Source: Pseudomonas sp. ANT_H12B (GTDB lineage Bacteria; Pseudomonadota; Gammaproteobacteria; Pseudomonadales; Pseudomonadaceae). Taken from it: a stretch of 64,000 bases of DNA. The stretch lies in contig NZ_VOBI01000015.1 in NCBI RefSeq assembly GCF_008369325.1, positions 1 to 64,000 on the forward strand, in the 5' to 3' direction. The notes beneath the pieces were generated by a model, which saw nothing but the letters and a program-made list of their open reading frames with translations, was not told the DNA's origin and searched no databases. Position numbers and translations under genes: made by a program. Below are positions 17,312 through 26,839 of this stretch, one piece after another; position 1 is the first letter of the stretch; each line of letters opens with the position of its first letter.

Positions 17312-18529
17312 ATGTCATCTGCCAAAAATACTGCCGTCGTGGAAAAGGGCTTTGCCCACACTGGCGCCAACCTGGTGCGCGACGTCAGCCTGCCCGCGCT
17401 GGTGCTGCATCGCGAGGCACTGGAACACAACATTCGCTGGATGCAGGCTTTTGTCAGCAACAGCGGCGCCGAACTAGCGCCCCACGGTAAAACCAGCATG
17501 ACCCCCGCGCTGTTTCGCCGCCAACTCGATGCCGGTGCCTGGGGCATCACCCTGGCCAGCGCCACCCAGACCCGTGCGGCTTACGCCCATGGTGTGCACC
17601 GGGTGTTGATGGCCAACCAATTGGTCGGTACGCCGAACATGGCGCTGATCGCCGACCTGCTGGCAGACCCGGCTTTCGACTTCCATTGCATGGTCGATCA
17701 CCCGGACAACGTCGCTGACCTCGGCGCGTATTTCGCCTCTCGTGGTGTGCGCTTGAACGTGATGATCGAGTACGGCGTGGTTGGCGGTCGTTGCGGTTGC
17801 CGCACGGAAGAGGAAGTGGTTGCCCTGGCCAAGGCCATCGCGGGGCAACCGGCGTTGGCGCTGACCGGCATCGAAGGTTACGAAGGGGTGATCCACGGTG
17901 ATCACGCGGTCACCGGCATCTGCGAGTTCGCCGCCTCCTTGGTGCGCTTGGCCGTGCAGTTGCAGGACAGCGGTGCGTTCGCCATTGCCAAACCGATCAT
18001 CACCGCCTCGGGCTCGGCCTGGTATGACTTGATTGCCGAATCCTTCGAAGCACAGAACGCCAGTGGTCGCTTCCTCAGCGTTCTGCGTCCCGGCAGTTAT
18101 GTGGCGCACGACCATGGCATCTACAAAGAGGCGCAATGCTGCGTGCTCGACCGTCGCAGCGATCTGCACGAAGGCCTGCGCCCGGCGCTGGAAGTCTGGG
18201 CTCATGTGCAGTCGTTGCCAGAGCCGGGGTTTGCGGTGATCGCCCTGGGTAAACGCGACGTGGCCTACGACGCCGGTTTGCCGGTGCCGTTGCTGCGTTA
18301 CAAGGCCGGCGTGGTGCCGGCGATTGGCGATGATGTCAGCGCTTGCAAGGTGACGGCGGTGATGGACCAGCATGCATTCATGACGGTAGCGCCGGGGGTT
18401 GAGTTGCGAGTGGGGGACATTATTTCCTTTGGTACTTCGCACCCGTGCCTGACGTTCGACAAGTGGCGTATCGGGTGTCTGGTGGATGAGCAGCTGAATG
18501 TCATCGAAACCATGGAAACCTGTTTCTAA
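17312..18529 (+). CDS. DSD1-like PLP enzyme (D-serine/D-threonine dehydratase or aldolase)
   Basis: 405 residues. A fold-type III alanine-racemase-like N-domain carries the PLP lysine in PHGKTSMTPALF, and a C-terminal domain ends with SHPCLTFDKW. The His-x-Cys pair of that motif matches the zinc ligands known in eukaryotic-type D-serine dehydratase. Substrates of the family include D-serine, D-threonine and threo-3-hydroxyaspartate. ATG 17312 has GAGGAG seven bases upstream; GTG 17297 has none. With RidA it would convert a D-hydroxyamino acid to a 2-oxo acid and ammonia. The substrate is not determined. Confidence 0.8.
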   Translation: MSSAKNTAVVEKGFAHTGANLVRDVSLPALVLHREALEHNIRWMQAFVSNSGAELAPHGKTSMTPALFRRQLDAGAWGITLASATQTRAAYAHGVHRVLMANQLVGTPNMALIADLLADPAFDFHCMVDHPDNVADLGAYFASRGVRLNVMIEYGVVGGRCGCRTEEEVVALAKAIAGQPALALTGIEGYEGVIHGDHAVTGICEFAASLVRLAVQLQDSGAFAIAKPIITASGSAWYDLIAESFEAQNASGRFLSVLRPGSYVAHDHGIYKEAQCCVLDRRSDLHEGLRPALEVWAHVQSLPEPGFAVIALGKRDVAYDAGLPVPLLRYKAGVVPAIGDDVSACKVTAVMDQHAFMTVAPGVELRVGDIISFGTSHPCLTFDKWRIGCLVDEQLNVIETMETCF

Positions 18530-18548
18530 GGCTTGAGAGCGCGGCGCG

Positions 18549-18632
18549 GCCATCGCGGGCAAGCCCGCTCCCACAGGGATCTCGTGAACACTGAAGATTC
18601 AATGTGGGAGCGCGCTTGCCCGCGATGGCGGC
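18549..18632. repeat. REPIN
   Basis: CCATCGCGGGCAAGCCCGCT and AGCGCGCTTGCCCGCGATGG form the inverted pair in the gap between the PLP-enzyme and kinase genes. Upstream in-frame codons of the kinase frame are only translated REPIN. Confidence 0.88.
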
Positions 18633-18669
18633 CGCCCAGACAACGTCGACACCAGAGATCCCAACATCG

Positions 18670-19602
18670 ATGAACACCATCAGCACCCTCGGCCCCAACA
18701 CCCCGCGCATCGCTCTGATCGGCGAGTGCATGATCGAGTTGCAGCAGCGCGCCGATGGCGCTCTGCAACAGAGCTTCGGCGGCGATACCCTGAACACGGC
18801 GGTCTACCTGTCCCGGGAATTGGCCGATGGCGGCACGGTGGATTACGTCACCGCCCTGGGTGATGACAGTTTCAGCGATGCGATGTGTCAGCGCTGGGCT
18901 GCCGAAAACATCGGGCTGGGCATGGTCCAGCGCTTGCCCGGCCGATTGCCTGGTTTGTATTGCATCCAGACCGATGCTGCCGGCGAGCGACGCTTTCTCT
19001 ACTGGCGCAACGAAGCGGCAGTCCGCGATTGCTTCACCACCCCGGCCGCCGCGCCGATCCTGGCGGCGCTGCCGGATTACGACGTGCTTTATTTCAGCGG
19101 CATCACCCTGGCGGTGCTCGGCGTACAAGGTCGGGAGAAGTTGCTGGAAACCCTGATCGAAGCCCGACAGCGGGATGCGCAGATCGTGTTCGACAACAAC
19201 TATCGGCCACGTTTGTGGGCATCGATCGAGGAGGCACGGGCGGCCTATCGCAGCGTTCTGTCCTATGTCGACCTGGCGTTGCTGACGGTCGATGACGAGC
19301 AGGCGTTGTTTGGTTTTTCTGGTTGCGAGGCGGTGTTTGCGGCGTACGAGCAGATTGGCACGCCCGAGGTGGTGCTTAAACGTGGTGCCGAGGCGTGCTT
19401 GATTCGTTGTGGCGGCGAATCCTTCGAAGTACCGGCACAGAAGGTCGAGCGGGTGGTGGATACCACGGCGGCAGGGGATTCGTTTAGTGCGGCGTATTTG
19501 GCCAGTCGGCTGAAGGGTGGCAGCCCGGTGGAAGCGGCCGAGGCGGGGCATCGGTTGGCGAGTCGGGTGATTCAGGTTCCTGGAGCACTGATCCCGAAGT
19601 AA
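18670..19602 (+). CDS. PfkB-family sugar kinase (2-keto-3-deoxygluconate kinase-like)
   Basis: 310 residues. PfkB signatures are FGGDTLNTAVYLSR near the N-terminus and DTTAAGDSFSAAY (about 270) with the catalytic Asp. YWRNEAAVR resembles the substrate loop of 2-dehydro-3-deoxygluconate kinases. ATG 18670 is preferred because earlier codons lie in a REPIN. It is in the same direction as the importer and PLP enzyme, but separated by a REPIN. Why a KDG-type kinase sits in an amino-acid cluster is not clear; it may phosphorylate a related hydroxy-oxo acid. Confidence 0.78.
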   Translation: MNTISTLGPNTPRIALIGECMIELQQRADGALQQSFGGDTLNTAVYLSRELADGGTVDYVTALGDDSFSDAMCQRWAAENIGLGMVQRLPGRLPGLYCIQTDAAGERRFLYWRNEAAVRDCFTTPAAAPILAALPDYDVLYFSGITLAVLGVQGREKLLETLIEARQRDAQIVFDNNYRPRLWASIEEARAAYRSVLSYVDLALLTVDDEQALFGFSGCEAVFAAYEQIGTPEVVLKRGAEACLIRCGGESFEVPAQKVERVVDTTAAGDSFSAAYLASRLKGGSPVEAAEAGHRLASRVIQVPGALIPK

Positions 19603-19630
19603 AGGCTGAATGGCCGCTGGCTGTGCCATC

Positions 19631-19730
19631 GGATCGCGGGCAAGCCCGCTCCCACAGGATTTGTGTGTTGATCGCGAAAGTGTGTACGACACAAAACTTG
19701 TGGGAGCGGGCTTGCTCGTGAAGGGGCCCG
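19631..19730. repeat. REPIN
   Basis: ATCGCGGGCAAGCCCGCTCC and GGAGCGGGCTTGCTCGTGAA form an inverted pair between the convergent kinase and parvulin genes. Confidence 0.85.
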
Positions 19731-19742
19731 AAAGCCAACCGA

Positions 19743-20018
19743 TCAATCCCGGTAAAACACCTGCACCAAGTGATAACCAAATTTGCTCTTGATCGGACCA
19801 TGCACAACCCGCAGCGGTTTTTTGAAGATCACCGCATCGATCACGCCGACCATCTGCCCCGGCCGTACTTCACCCAGGTCGCCCCCGCGCTTGCCGGACG
19901 GGCAGGTGGAGTATTTCTTGGCCAGCACATCGAAGGCCTCGCCCTTGGCGATGCGTTGTTTGAGCTGCTCGGCTTCGTCCGAGGTTTTCACCAGAATATG
20001 GCGGGCTTGAGCTTTCAT
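19743..20018 (-). CDS. Small parvulin-type peptidyl-prolyl isomerase (PpiC)
   Basis: 91 residues, a stand-alone rotamase domain without signal peptide: ARHILVK at the N-terminus, STCPSGKRGGDLG in the middle and KFGYHLVQV at the end. It is a cytoplasmic PpiC-like foldase. A second copy of the same type lies at 35742-36023 in this window. There is no operon partner; the next gene on this strand starts far upstream. Confidence 0.92.
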   Translation of the reverse strand: MKAQARHILVKTSDEAEQLKQRIAKGEAFDVLAKKYSTCPSGKRGGDLGEVRPGQMVGVIDAVIFKKPLRVVHGPIKSKFGYHLVQVFYRD

Positions 20019-20073
20019 TGGGGCAGGTACCTTGCAACGGTGGTGACAGCGGGGCGCGCGATTATGCCTTAAC

Positions 20074-22611
20074 TCACTCGGGTTGGCCGATCATCGTGCG
20101 AATCTTGTTAGCCAGCAGGTCGATGGAAAAGGGCTTGGCCACCATGTCCATGCCTTCCTCCAGAAAGCCCTGGCGTTCGGCGGCTTTCTCCGCATAACCG
20201 GTCATGAACAGCACCTTGAGGCCCGGCCGGTGCTGACGAGCAATTTCTGCCAGTTGTCGACCGTTCATCCCCGGCAATCCGACATCGGTCACCAACAGAT
20301 CCACCCGCAGGTCCGATTCCAGCAAGGGCAGGGCGGTTTTCGCGTCTTCGGCTTCATGGGCGTGATAGCCCAGCTCGTTCAGCAGGTCGAGCACCAACAT
20401 TCGCACCGCCGGATCGTCTTCCACCAACACCACGGTTTCACCGGCAATCGCTGCTGGCGGCTCACTGGTGACCGGTAACAAGGTATTTTCCGGCTCCGAG
20501 ACGAACAGTCGAGGCAGGTATAGGCGAACGCTGGTGCCCTGGCCCGGCAAGCTATAAAGGCTGACGTGTCCACCCGACTGCTGGGCAAAACCGTAGATCA
20601 TCGACAAGCCGAGGCCGGTGCCCTGGCCGATGGGTTTGGTGGTAAAGAACGGATCGAAGGCCTTGGCCAGCACTGACGGCGACATGCCGATACCGTCGTC
20701 GCTGACGGCAATCATTACATAATCCCCGGCCTTGACCTGTTCCAGGGTCGTGATGTCACTGCCGTCGAGGTAAATGTTGGCGGTTTCGATCAGCAACTCG
20801 CCGCCATCGGGCATGGCGTCCCGGGCGTTGATCACCAGGTTGAGCAGAGCGTTTTCCAGTTGACTGACGTCGGTGCTGACCGGCCACACTTCATCGGCCA
20901 ATTGCAGTTTGAGCTCGATGTGGTCGCCTTTGGTCCGGCTGAGCAAATCTTCCAGAGAGTGGATCAGCTCGTTGGCGTTCAGCGGCTTGCGATCCAGCGA
21001 CTGACGCCTTGAGAACGCCAGCAGGCGATGGGTCAGGGCGGCGGCGCGGTTGGCCGAGGACACCGCCGCCTCGGTGAAACGACCGATTTCGGCGGTGCGC
21101 CCATCGGCAATGTAGCGTTGCATCAAGTCGAGGCTGCCGATGATGCCGGTGAGCATATTGTTGAAGTCGTGGGCGATGCCGCCGGTGAGCTGGCCCACCG
21201 CTTCCATTTTCTGCGCGTGCCGCAACGCTTCTTCGGCGCGCTCGCGTTCGACCATCTCGTTTTGCAGGCGCTGGTTGGCTTCGGCCAGTTGCTGGGTGCG
21301 CGCGACGACCCGTTCCTCAAGGGTTTCATTGAGATTGCGCAGGGCTTCTTCAGTCTGTTTGCGTTCGGTTTCGTCGATCACAAAAATGTAGAAACCATTC
21401 ACTGCACCATCGGCACCGTGGCGCGGCAGGTAATTCATCAAGGCCTGGCGGCTGCTGCCGTCACGGTGCGCGGCGCTGATGCTGAAACAGCAGGGCCTAC
21501 CGGACAGGGCTTCGCCGATGTATTCGGCGCGCAGGGCGTAGGCTTCATCGCCCAGCACTTCACGGATGGTCCGGCCATAGAGTTCCTGGGGCGTCAGGCC
21601 GTACCAGTCGAGGTAGGCGGCATTGTTCAGGCGAAAACGTTCCTCGCTGTCCACGTAGCTGATCAGGATCGGCATGGCGTTGATGATCAATTGCAGCTCG
21701 GTCTGACTCTGGCGCAGGGCCTGCTCGGTGAGTTTGCGTTCGGTCAGGTCCAGGGCCGCGCCAAGAAAGCGGATCGGCCGGCCGTGGTGATCCTTGTAGC
21801 AACGGCCGCGGGCAAACACCCAGCGCAGTTGGCCGTCAGGTTGCAGCAAACGATATTCCTCGGCGTACTCGGTGCCGTTAGTGATGGAGTGTTTGATGCC
21901 GCGCGCGACCATGGCGCGGTCTTCCGGGTGCACTGCATAGAGGTAGTCGCTGATGGGTAACTGACTGGCGAGTAAGGGGTCGACGCCATGTAATTGAGCG
22001 AAGTGGGTGTCGGCGATGAAGCGGTCTTCGCTGATGTCCCAGTCCCAGGTGCCGACAGCATCGGTGGCAGCGAGTGCCAGTTGCAGGCGCTCCTCGGTTT
22101 CGTGCTGGGCCTTGAGGCTGGCGGCCGAGCGCTGTTCGAGTTCGAGGGCGATGCGTCGGCGTTCGTTGGTTTCAATGGCGGTGACCAGAATTCCGGCGAC
22201 CTGGGCGCTTTCATCGCGGATCGGGCTGTAGGTCAGGTCCAGCCAGAAGTCCGAATCACCGTCATCGCGCTGCAACGTGAAGCGCTGTTCGCTGTAGGTT
22301 CGCACTTGGCCTTGTAGGACGGCGCTGTAAATCGGGTCGGTAAAGTCTTGGAGTTCTGGCCAGATCTGGTGCGTCGGCTGTCCGAAAGCACCTGGATGCT
22401 TGCTGCCGGCCAACAGGGCGAAGCCATCGTTGTAGATCTGCGTGAGCTGCGGGCCCCACAGCAGTAACATCGGCATCGGTGAATGAATCACGATGTCCAC
22501 GGCGGTTCGCAGGCTCTGTGGCCAGGTACTGGCAGCGCCTAGCGGGCTGCGTGTCCAGTCGATTCTGGCAATCAAGGCCTGTGCATCGCTGCCGGTCGGT
22601 GATGCATTCAT
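20074..22611 (-). CDS. Soluble PAS hybrid sensor histidine kinase with receiver
   Basis: 845 residues and no transmembrane helix. Three PAS-type sensing regions (about 15-145, 180-300 and 305-430), a coiled-coil linker, and a HisKA domain with the phospho-acceptor His in GGIAHDFNNML (about 480) are followed by an HATPase domain (NALLNLVINARDAM, DDGIGMS, GTGLGLSM) and a C-terminal receiver with LLVTDVGLPGMNG (Asp about 775). ATG 22611 has AGGA seven bases upstream; GTG 22626 is an alternative. No cognate regulator is adjacent, so its output partner is unknown. Confidence 0.88.
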   Translation of the reverse strand: MNASPTGSDAQALIARIDWTRSPLGAASTWPQSLRTAVDIVIHSPMPMLLLWGPQLTQIYNDGFALLAGSKHPGAFGQPTHQIWPELQDFTDPIYSAVLQGQVRTYSEQRFTLQRDDGDSDFWLDLTYSPIRDESAQVAGILVTAIETNERRRIALELEQRSAASLKAQHETEERLQLALAATDAVGTWDWDISEDRFIADTHFAQLHGVDPLLASQLPISDYLYAVHPEDRAMVARGIKHSITNGTEYAEEYRLLQPDGQLRWVFARGRCYKDHHGRPIRFLGAALDLTERKLTEQALRQSQTELQLIINAMPILISYVDSEERFRLNNAAYLDWYGLTPQELYGRTIREVLGDEAYALRAEYIGEALSGRPCCFSISAAHRDGSSRQALMNYLPRHGADGAVNGFYIFVIDETERKQTEEALRNLNETLEERVVARTQQLAEANQRLQNEMVERERAEEALRHAQKMEAVGQLTGGIAHDFNNMLTGIIGSLDLMQRYIADGRTAEIGRFTEAAVSSANRAAALTHRLLAFSRRQSLDRKPLNANELIHSLEDLLSRTKGDHIELKLQLADEVWPVSTDVSQLENALLNLVINARDAMPDGGELLIETANIYLDGSDITTLEQVKAGDYVMIAVSDDGIGMSPSVLAKAFDPFFTTKPIGQGTGLGLSMIYGFAQQSGGHVSLYSLPGQGTSVRLYLPRLFVSEPENTLLPVTSEPPAAIAGETVVLVEDDPAVRMLVLDLLNELGYHAHEAEDAKTALPLLESDLRVDLLVTDVGLPGMNGRQLAEIARQHRPGLKVLFMTGYAEKAAERQGFLEEGMDMVAKPFSIDLLANKIRTMIGQPE

Positions 22612-22732
22612 CAAAATGTCCTGCACTTAAGTCGGTGTGGCGGCGTCTACTATCCTTGCAAGGTGGTAGACGCTAGGTGACCCGCGTTGGGTCATATTTT
22701 TTTCATTGAATGCTTCGCGGGTGCTTTTTGCC

Positions 22733-23842
22733 ATGGAAATCGATGTGCTGTTGAGGCTCCTGGCTAATCAGGGTGGCTCCGATCTTTACCTTTCTACCGG
22801 TGCGCCACCCTGTGCGCGGGTCGACGGTGTACTCAAACCCCTGGCTGATCAGCCTCTCAAGCCGGGAGAAATCTCGGCCATCGCCGAGTCCGTCATGGAC
22901 GCCGAGCAGCGTCTGGAGTTTGAGCGGGAACTGGAGATGAACCTGGCGATCTCCTTGATCGGGGTCGGGCGCTTCCGGGTCAACATCTTCAAGCAACGCA
23001 ACGATGTGTCAATCGTGGCACGCAACATCAAGCTCGACATTCCGCGCTTCGAAGACCTCAATTTGCCGGCGGTGTTGCTCGAAACGGTGATGCTCAAACA
23101 AGGGCTGATGCTGTTCACCGGTGCCACCGACTCGGGCAAGTCGACCTCACTGGCCGCCTTGATCGACTACCGCAACCGCCACAGCAGTGGACATATCATC
23201 ACCATTGAAGACCCGGTCGAGTTCCTCCATCGGCACAAGAAGTCGATCATCAACCAGCGCGAGGTGGGCGTCGATACCCGCAGTTTTCATGCCGCATTGA
23301 AAAATACCCTGCGCCAGGCACCGGACGTGGTGCTGATCGGTGAAATTCGTGACCGCGAGACCATGGAACACGCGTTGGCGTTTGCCGATACCGGTCATCT
23401 GGTGATCTCCACCCTGCATGCTCACAACGCCCATCAGGCGCTGGACCGGATTATCAACTTCTTCCCCGAAGAGCGCCGGGCTCAGTTGCTCCATGACCTG
23501 GGCAACAACCTCAAGGCTTTTGTTTCCCAGCGTTTGGTGCGCACCCGCGACGGTCAGCGACGGGCGGCGGTGGAAGTGATGTTGGGCACGCCGACGATTG
23601 GCGATCTGATCCGGCGCAATGAGTTTTCCGAACTCAAGGGGATCATGGAGAAGTCGGTGGAGCTGGGGATGCAGACGTTCGACTGTGCGCTTTACGCACT
23701 GGTCGTCGAAGGGGTGATTGAAGAGGATGAGGCGTTGAAACATGCGGACTCGGTGAACAACCTCCGACTGCGGCTGAAACTGCACGCCGAAGCATCACCC
23801 GGCCCCCACGCACCACCTGGCGAATGGGGATTGATGGATTGA
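22733..23842 (+). CDS. PilT/PilU-type twitching ATPase, orphan
   Basis: 369 residues. The N-terminal PAS-like part reads LLANQGGSDLYLSTGAPP, as in PilU/PilT. Walker A is GATDSGKSTS (about 133), the Asp box is IITIEDPVEF, Walker B is DVVLIGEIRD and the His box is GHLVISTLHAHNA. It powers pilus retraction in homologues. Walker A has Asp where most relatives have Gly. The C-terminus ends in a Pro/His-rich tail. No pilus gene is next to it. It is divergent from the sensor kinase across a 121-base gap. ATG 22733 fits the family N-terminus. Confidence 0.85.
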   Translation: MEIDVLLRLLANQGGSDLYLSTGAPPCARVDGVLKPLADQPLKPGEISAIAESVMDAEQRLEFERELEMNLAISLIGVGRFRVNIFKQRNDVSIVARNIKLDIPRFEDLNLPAVLLETVMLKQGLMLFTGATDSGKSTSLAALIDYRNRHSSGHIITIEDPVEFLHRHKKSIINQREVGVDTRSFHAALKNTLRQAPDVVLIGEIRDRETMEHALAFADTGHLVISTLHAHNAHQALDRIINFFPEERRAQLLHDLGNNLKAFVSQRLVRTRDGQRRAAVEVMLGTPTIGDLIRRNEFSELKGIMEKSVELGMQTFDCALYALVVEGVIEEDEALKHADSVNNLRLRLKLHAEASPGPHAPPGEWGLMD

Positions 23843-23853
23843 AATAGATTCAA

Positions 23854-23943
23854 TGAGGGAGCGGGCTTGCTCGCGAAGGCGGTGTATCAGCCGACATCGA
23901 TATTGACTGACCCGGCGCTTTCGCGAGCAAGCCCGCTCCCACA
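23854..23943. repeat. REPIN
   Basis: GGGAGCGGGCTTGCTCGCGAA and TTTCGCGAGCAAGCCCGCTCCC form the inverted pair, between the convergent PilU-like and aacS genes. Confidence 0.88.
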
Positions 23944-23954
23944 CTTGATCTCCG

Positions 23955-25910
23955 TCAATCAAGGAGTTCTGGGCGGTTTCGGAATTGCTCCAATGCCTCG
24001 GGGTTGGCCAAGGCGTCGGTATTTTTCACCTTCTGCCCATGCACCACATTCCTCACCGCCAATTCGACCACCTTGCCGCTTATCGTGCGCGGAATGTCCG
24101 TCACTGCGACAATCTTCGCTGGCACATGCCTTGGCGTGGTATTGGCGCGAATGGCCTGGCGAATCTGCTGTTCAAGTCCTTCGTCCAGTTCGACCCCGTC
24201 ACGCAAACGGACGAACAGCACCACCCGCACGTCATCCAGCCATTGCTGACCGATGGCCACGCTGTCGAGCACCTGCGGGACTTTCTCCACCTGACGGTAG
24301 ATTTCCGCCGTGCCGATTCGCACGCCGCCAGGGTTGAGTACTGCGTCGGAACGCCCGTGGATCATCATCGCGCCGTGGGGCAGTTGTTCGGCGTAATCGC
24401 CTTGAGCCCAGACACCGGGGAACTGGCTGAAGTAGGACGCGTGCAGTTTTTCTCCGGTGGGGTCGTTCCACAGGCCAATGGGCATCGCCGGGAAGTGTCG
24501 CGTGCAGACCAGTTCGCCTTTTTCGCCAATGACCGGAACACCTGCGTCATTCCAGACCTCGACGGCCATGCCCAGACTTTTGCCCTGTATTTCCCCTCGT
24601 CGTACCGGCTGCAACGGGTTGCCGTTCACAAAGCACGAAACGATGTCGGTACCGCCGGACATCGAGGCCAGGCACAGGTCAGTCTTGAGGTCGCGGTAGA
24701 CGTAGTCGTAACTCTGGGGCGACAACGCAGAACCGGTGCATAACAGAATTTTCAGACTGCCAAGATCATGGCTTTGCCGAGGCTTCACGCCAGTGTTTTC
24801 CAGGGTCGCGAGGTACTTGGGGCTGGTGCCGAAGACGCTGATGCGCTCGTCGTCAATCAGGTCGATCAAACGCTCGGGACCGGGATGAAACGGCGAGCCG
24901 TCATACAGCACCACGGCGCTGTCCACGGCCAGGGCCGAGACCAGCCAGTTCCACATCATCCAGCCGCACGTGGTGTAGTAGAACAAACGGTCGCCGGGGC
25001 CGAGATCGCCATGCAGGCCATGTTCCTTGACGTGTTGCAGCAGCACGCCGCCGGTGCTGTGAATGATGCATTTGGGCACGCCGGTGGTGCCACTGGAATA
25101 GAGGATGTACAGCGGATGAGCAAAGGGCACCGGAACGAAATCCGGTTCGCCGCCAACGTCGTAGAAATCATCCCACAGCGTTACGTTGGCCACGGTGCGC
25201 AAATCTACGATGTGCGCCTGCGGCCGTGCGTAAGGCACGACGATCAGCTGCTGCAAGGATGGCAGGCGTTCGAGGATTTCATTGACCTTGGCTGTCTGGT
25301 CGATCTCTTTGCCGGCATAGCGATAACCGGCGCAGGTGAGCAGCACCTTCGGCTCGATCTGACCGAAACGGTCGATCACCCCTTGAGTGCCGAAGTCCGG
25401 CGAAGAACAGGACCAGATTGCCCCCAGGCTGGTGGTGGCGAGCATGGCTACCAGGGTTTGCCAGGTGTTGGGCATGCACGCGGCCACCCGGTCGCCAACG
25501 CCGACGCCCGCCGCTTTCAAACTGTTCTGGAAACCCGCGACATGCTCCGCCAGTTCCCCCCAGCTAAGCTGTTCGCGCTGACCGCTTTCACCGATGGCAA
25601 CCACCGCCACGGCATCGTCGCGACGGCGCAGCAAGTGCTCGGCGAAGTTCAGGGTCGCGCCGGGGAACCACTGGGCGCTGGGCATTGTTGGGCCTTCCGC
25701 CAGCACCGAATCCGGTTGGTCGTGAAAGCGGATGTCGAAGAAATCGACGATGGCCTGCCAGAAGTCCTCGCGCTGATCAATGGACCATTGATGCAGGGCA
25801 GGGTAGTCGTCGACGTGAAGATGGTGCCGCTGATTGATGAAGCGCCGAAAGGCCTCCATACGGGTCTTGCTGATGCGCTCGGCGCTGGGTTGCCAGAGGA
25901 TGTCGGACAT
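23955..25910 (-). CDS. aacS: Acetoacetate-CoA ligase
   Basis: 651 residues of the ANL superfamily. The AMP-binding P-loop is YSSGTTGVPKCI (about 260), with AMP contacts near YTTCGWMMWNW (about 300), and the C-terminal catalytic-lysine region is TISGKVVELAVR (about 620). Length and the extended N-terminus match acetoacetyl-CoA synthetase rather than acetyl-CoA synthetase. It converts acetoacetate to acetoacetyl-CoA in the cytoplasm, the step after 3-hydroxybutyrate dehydrogenase, whose gene lies upstream on the same strand. Confidence 0.92.
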   Translation of the reverse strand: MSDILWQPSAERISKTRMEAFRRFINQRHHLHVDDYPALHQWSIDQREDFWQAIVDFFDIRFHDQPDSVLAEGPTMPSAQWFPGATLNFAEHLLRRRDDAVAVVAIGESGQREQLSWGELAEHVAGFQNSLKAAGVGVGDRVAACMPNTWQTLVAMLATTSLGAIWSCSSPDFGTQGVIDRFGQIEPKVLLTCAGYRYAGKEIDQTAKVNEILERLPSLQQLIVVPYARPQAHIVDLRTVANVTLWDDFYDVGGEPDFVPVPFAHPLYILYSSGTTGVPKCIIHSTGGVLLQHVKEHGLHGDLGPGDRLFYYTTCGWMMWNWLVSALAVDSAVVLYDGSPFHPGPERLIDLIDDERISVFGTSPKYLATLENTGVKPRQSHDLGSLKILLCTGSALSPQSYDYVYRDLKTDLCLASMSGGTDIVSCFVNGNPLQPVRRGEIQGKSLGMAVEVWNDAGVPVIGEKGELVCTRHFPAMPIGLWNDPTGEKLHASYFSQFPGVWAQGDYAEQLPHGAMMIHGRSDAVLNPGGVRIGTAEIYRQVEKVPQVLDSVAIGQQWLDDVRVVLFVRLRDGVELDEGLEQQIRQAIRANTTPRHVPAKIVAVTDIPRTISGKVVELAVRNVVHGQKVKNTDALANPEALEQFRNRPELLD

Positions 25911-25937
25911 GGCTTGCCTCTTCTTCTATCTTCAGAT

Positions 25938-26036
25938 CCATTCGCGGGCAAGCCACGTTCCCACAAGGTTTGTGTAGAACCCTAATCCGGCGCCAACCAC
26001 AAAAATGTGTGGGAGCGTGGCTTGCCCGCGATGAAC
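25938..26036. repeat. REPIN (variant with GTGGCTT core)
   Basis: CATTCGCGGGCAAGCCACGTTCCCAC and GTGGGAGCGTGGCTTGCCCGCGATG form an inverted pair whose core differs from the usual GCGGGCTT by compensating changes in both arms. It lies between hbdH and aacS. Confidence 0.85.
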
Positions 26037-26058
26037 GATAACGCGGTCCAGCGTCAGA

Positions 26059-26832
26059 TCACTGCGCCAACCACCCACCATCAATATTCCACGCCGCGCC
26101 ACGCACCTGGCTACCGGCTTCGCTGCACAGAAACAGCACCAGTTCGCCCAATTGTGGCGGCGTCACAAACTCCAGCGAAGGCTGCTTCTCGGCCAGCAAA
26201 TCATGCTGCGCCTGCTGCGGGTCGGTGCCCTTGGCGATGCGGTCATCAATTTGCTTCTGCACCAACGGCGTCAACACCCAACCCGGACAGATGGCGTTGC
26301 AGGTGACATTGCTGGTGGCCGTTTCCAGACCCACAACCTTGGTCAAACCGATGACTCCATGCTTGGCTGCTACGTAAGCCGCCTTGCCGACCGACCCGAC
26401 CTGGCCATGCACGGACGCGATGTTGATGATCCGGCCCCAGCCCTTTGCGCGCATGCCCGGCAAGCTCAGACGGGTGCTGTGGAATACCGAGGACAGGTTG
26501 ACCGCAATGATCGAATCCCAGCGCTCCACCGGGAAGTCTTCCACTGATGCAACGTGCTGGATGCCGGCGTTGTTAACCAGAATGTCGATGCCGCCGAATT
26601 CACGCTCGGCGTAGGCGATCATCTCGGCGATCTGTTCAGGGTTGCTGACGTCGGCGGGATGATGGCCGACTTTGCCGCCAAACTGTTCGATTTCGGCAAT
26701 CACCCTTGAGGCATCGCCAAACCCGTTGAGGACTACGTTGGCCCCGGCCTTGGCCAGGCTGAGGGCTATCCCTAAGCCGATTCCGCTGGTGGAACCGGTG
26801 ACCAGTGCAGTCTTGCCCGAAAGAGTCGTCAT
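26059..26832 (-). CDS. hbdH: 3-hydroxybutyrate dehydrogenase
   Basis: A 257-residue short-chain dehydrogenase. The cofactor motif is TGSTSGIGLGIA (about 12-23), NNAG is present, catalytic Ser and Tyr-x-x-x-Lys lie in INIASVHGQVGS and YVAAKHGV, and the C-terminus (SQVRGAAWNIDGGW) matches D-3-hydroxybutyrate dehydrogenase. It oxidises (R)-3-hydroxybutyrate to acetoacetate with NAD. ATG 26832 has GAGG five bases upstream. It follows the GntP permease by 7 bases and is surely co-transcribed with it. Confidence 0.92.
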   Translation of the reverse strand: MTTLSGKTALVTGSTSGIGLGIALSLAKAGANVVLNGFGDASRVIAEIEQFGGKVGHHPADVSNPEQIAEMIAYAEREFGGIDILVNNAGIQHVASVEDFPVERWDSIIAVNLSSVFHSTRLSLPGMRAKGWGRIINIASVHGQVGSVGKAAYVAAKHGVIGLTKVVGLETATSNVTCNAICPGWVLTPLVQKQIDDRIAKGTDPQQAQHDLLAEKQPSLEFVTPPQLGELVLFLCSEAGSQVRGAAWNIDGGWLAQ

Positions 26833-26839
26833 GAATACC

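Noticed and set aside
18604..18669. N-terminal extension of the sugar kinase
   Set aside because: These codons are translated REPIN sequence; ATG 18670 starts the PfkB domain.
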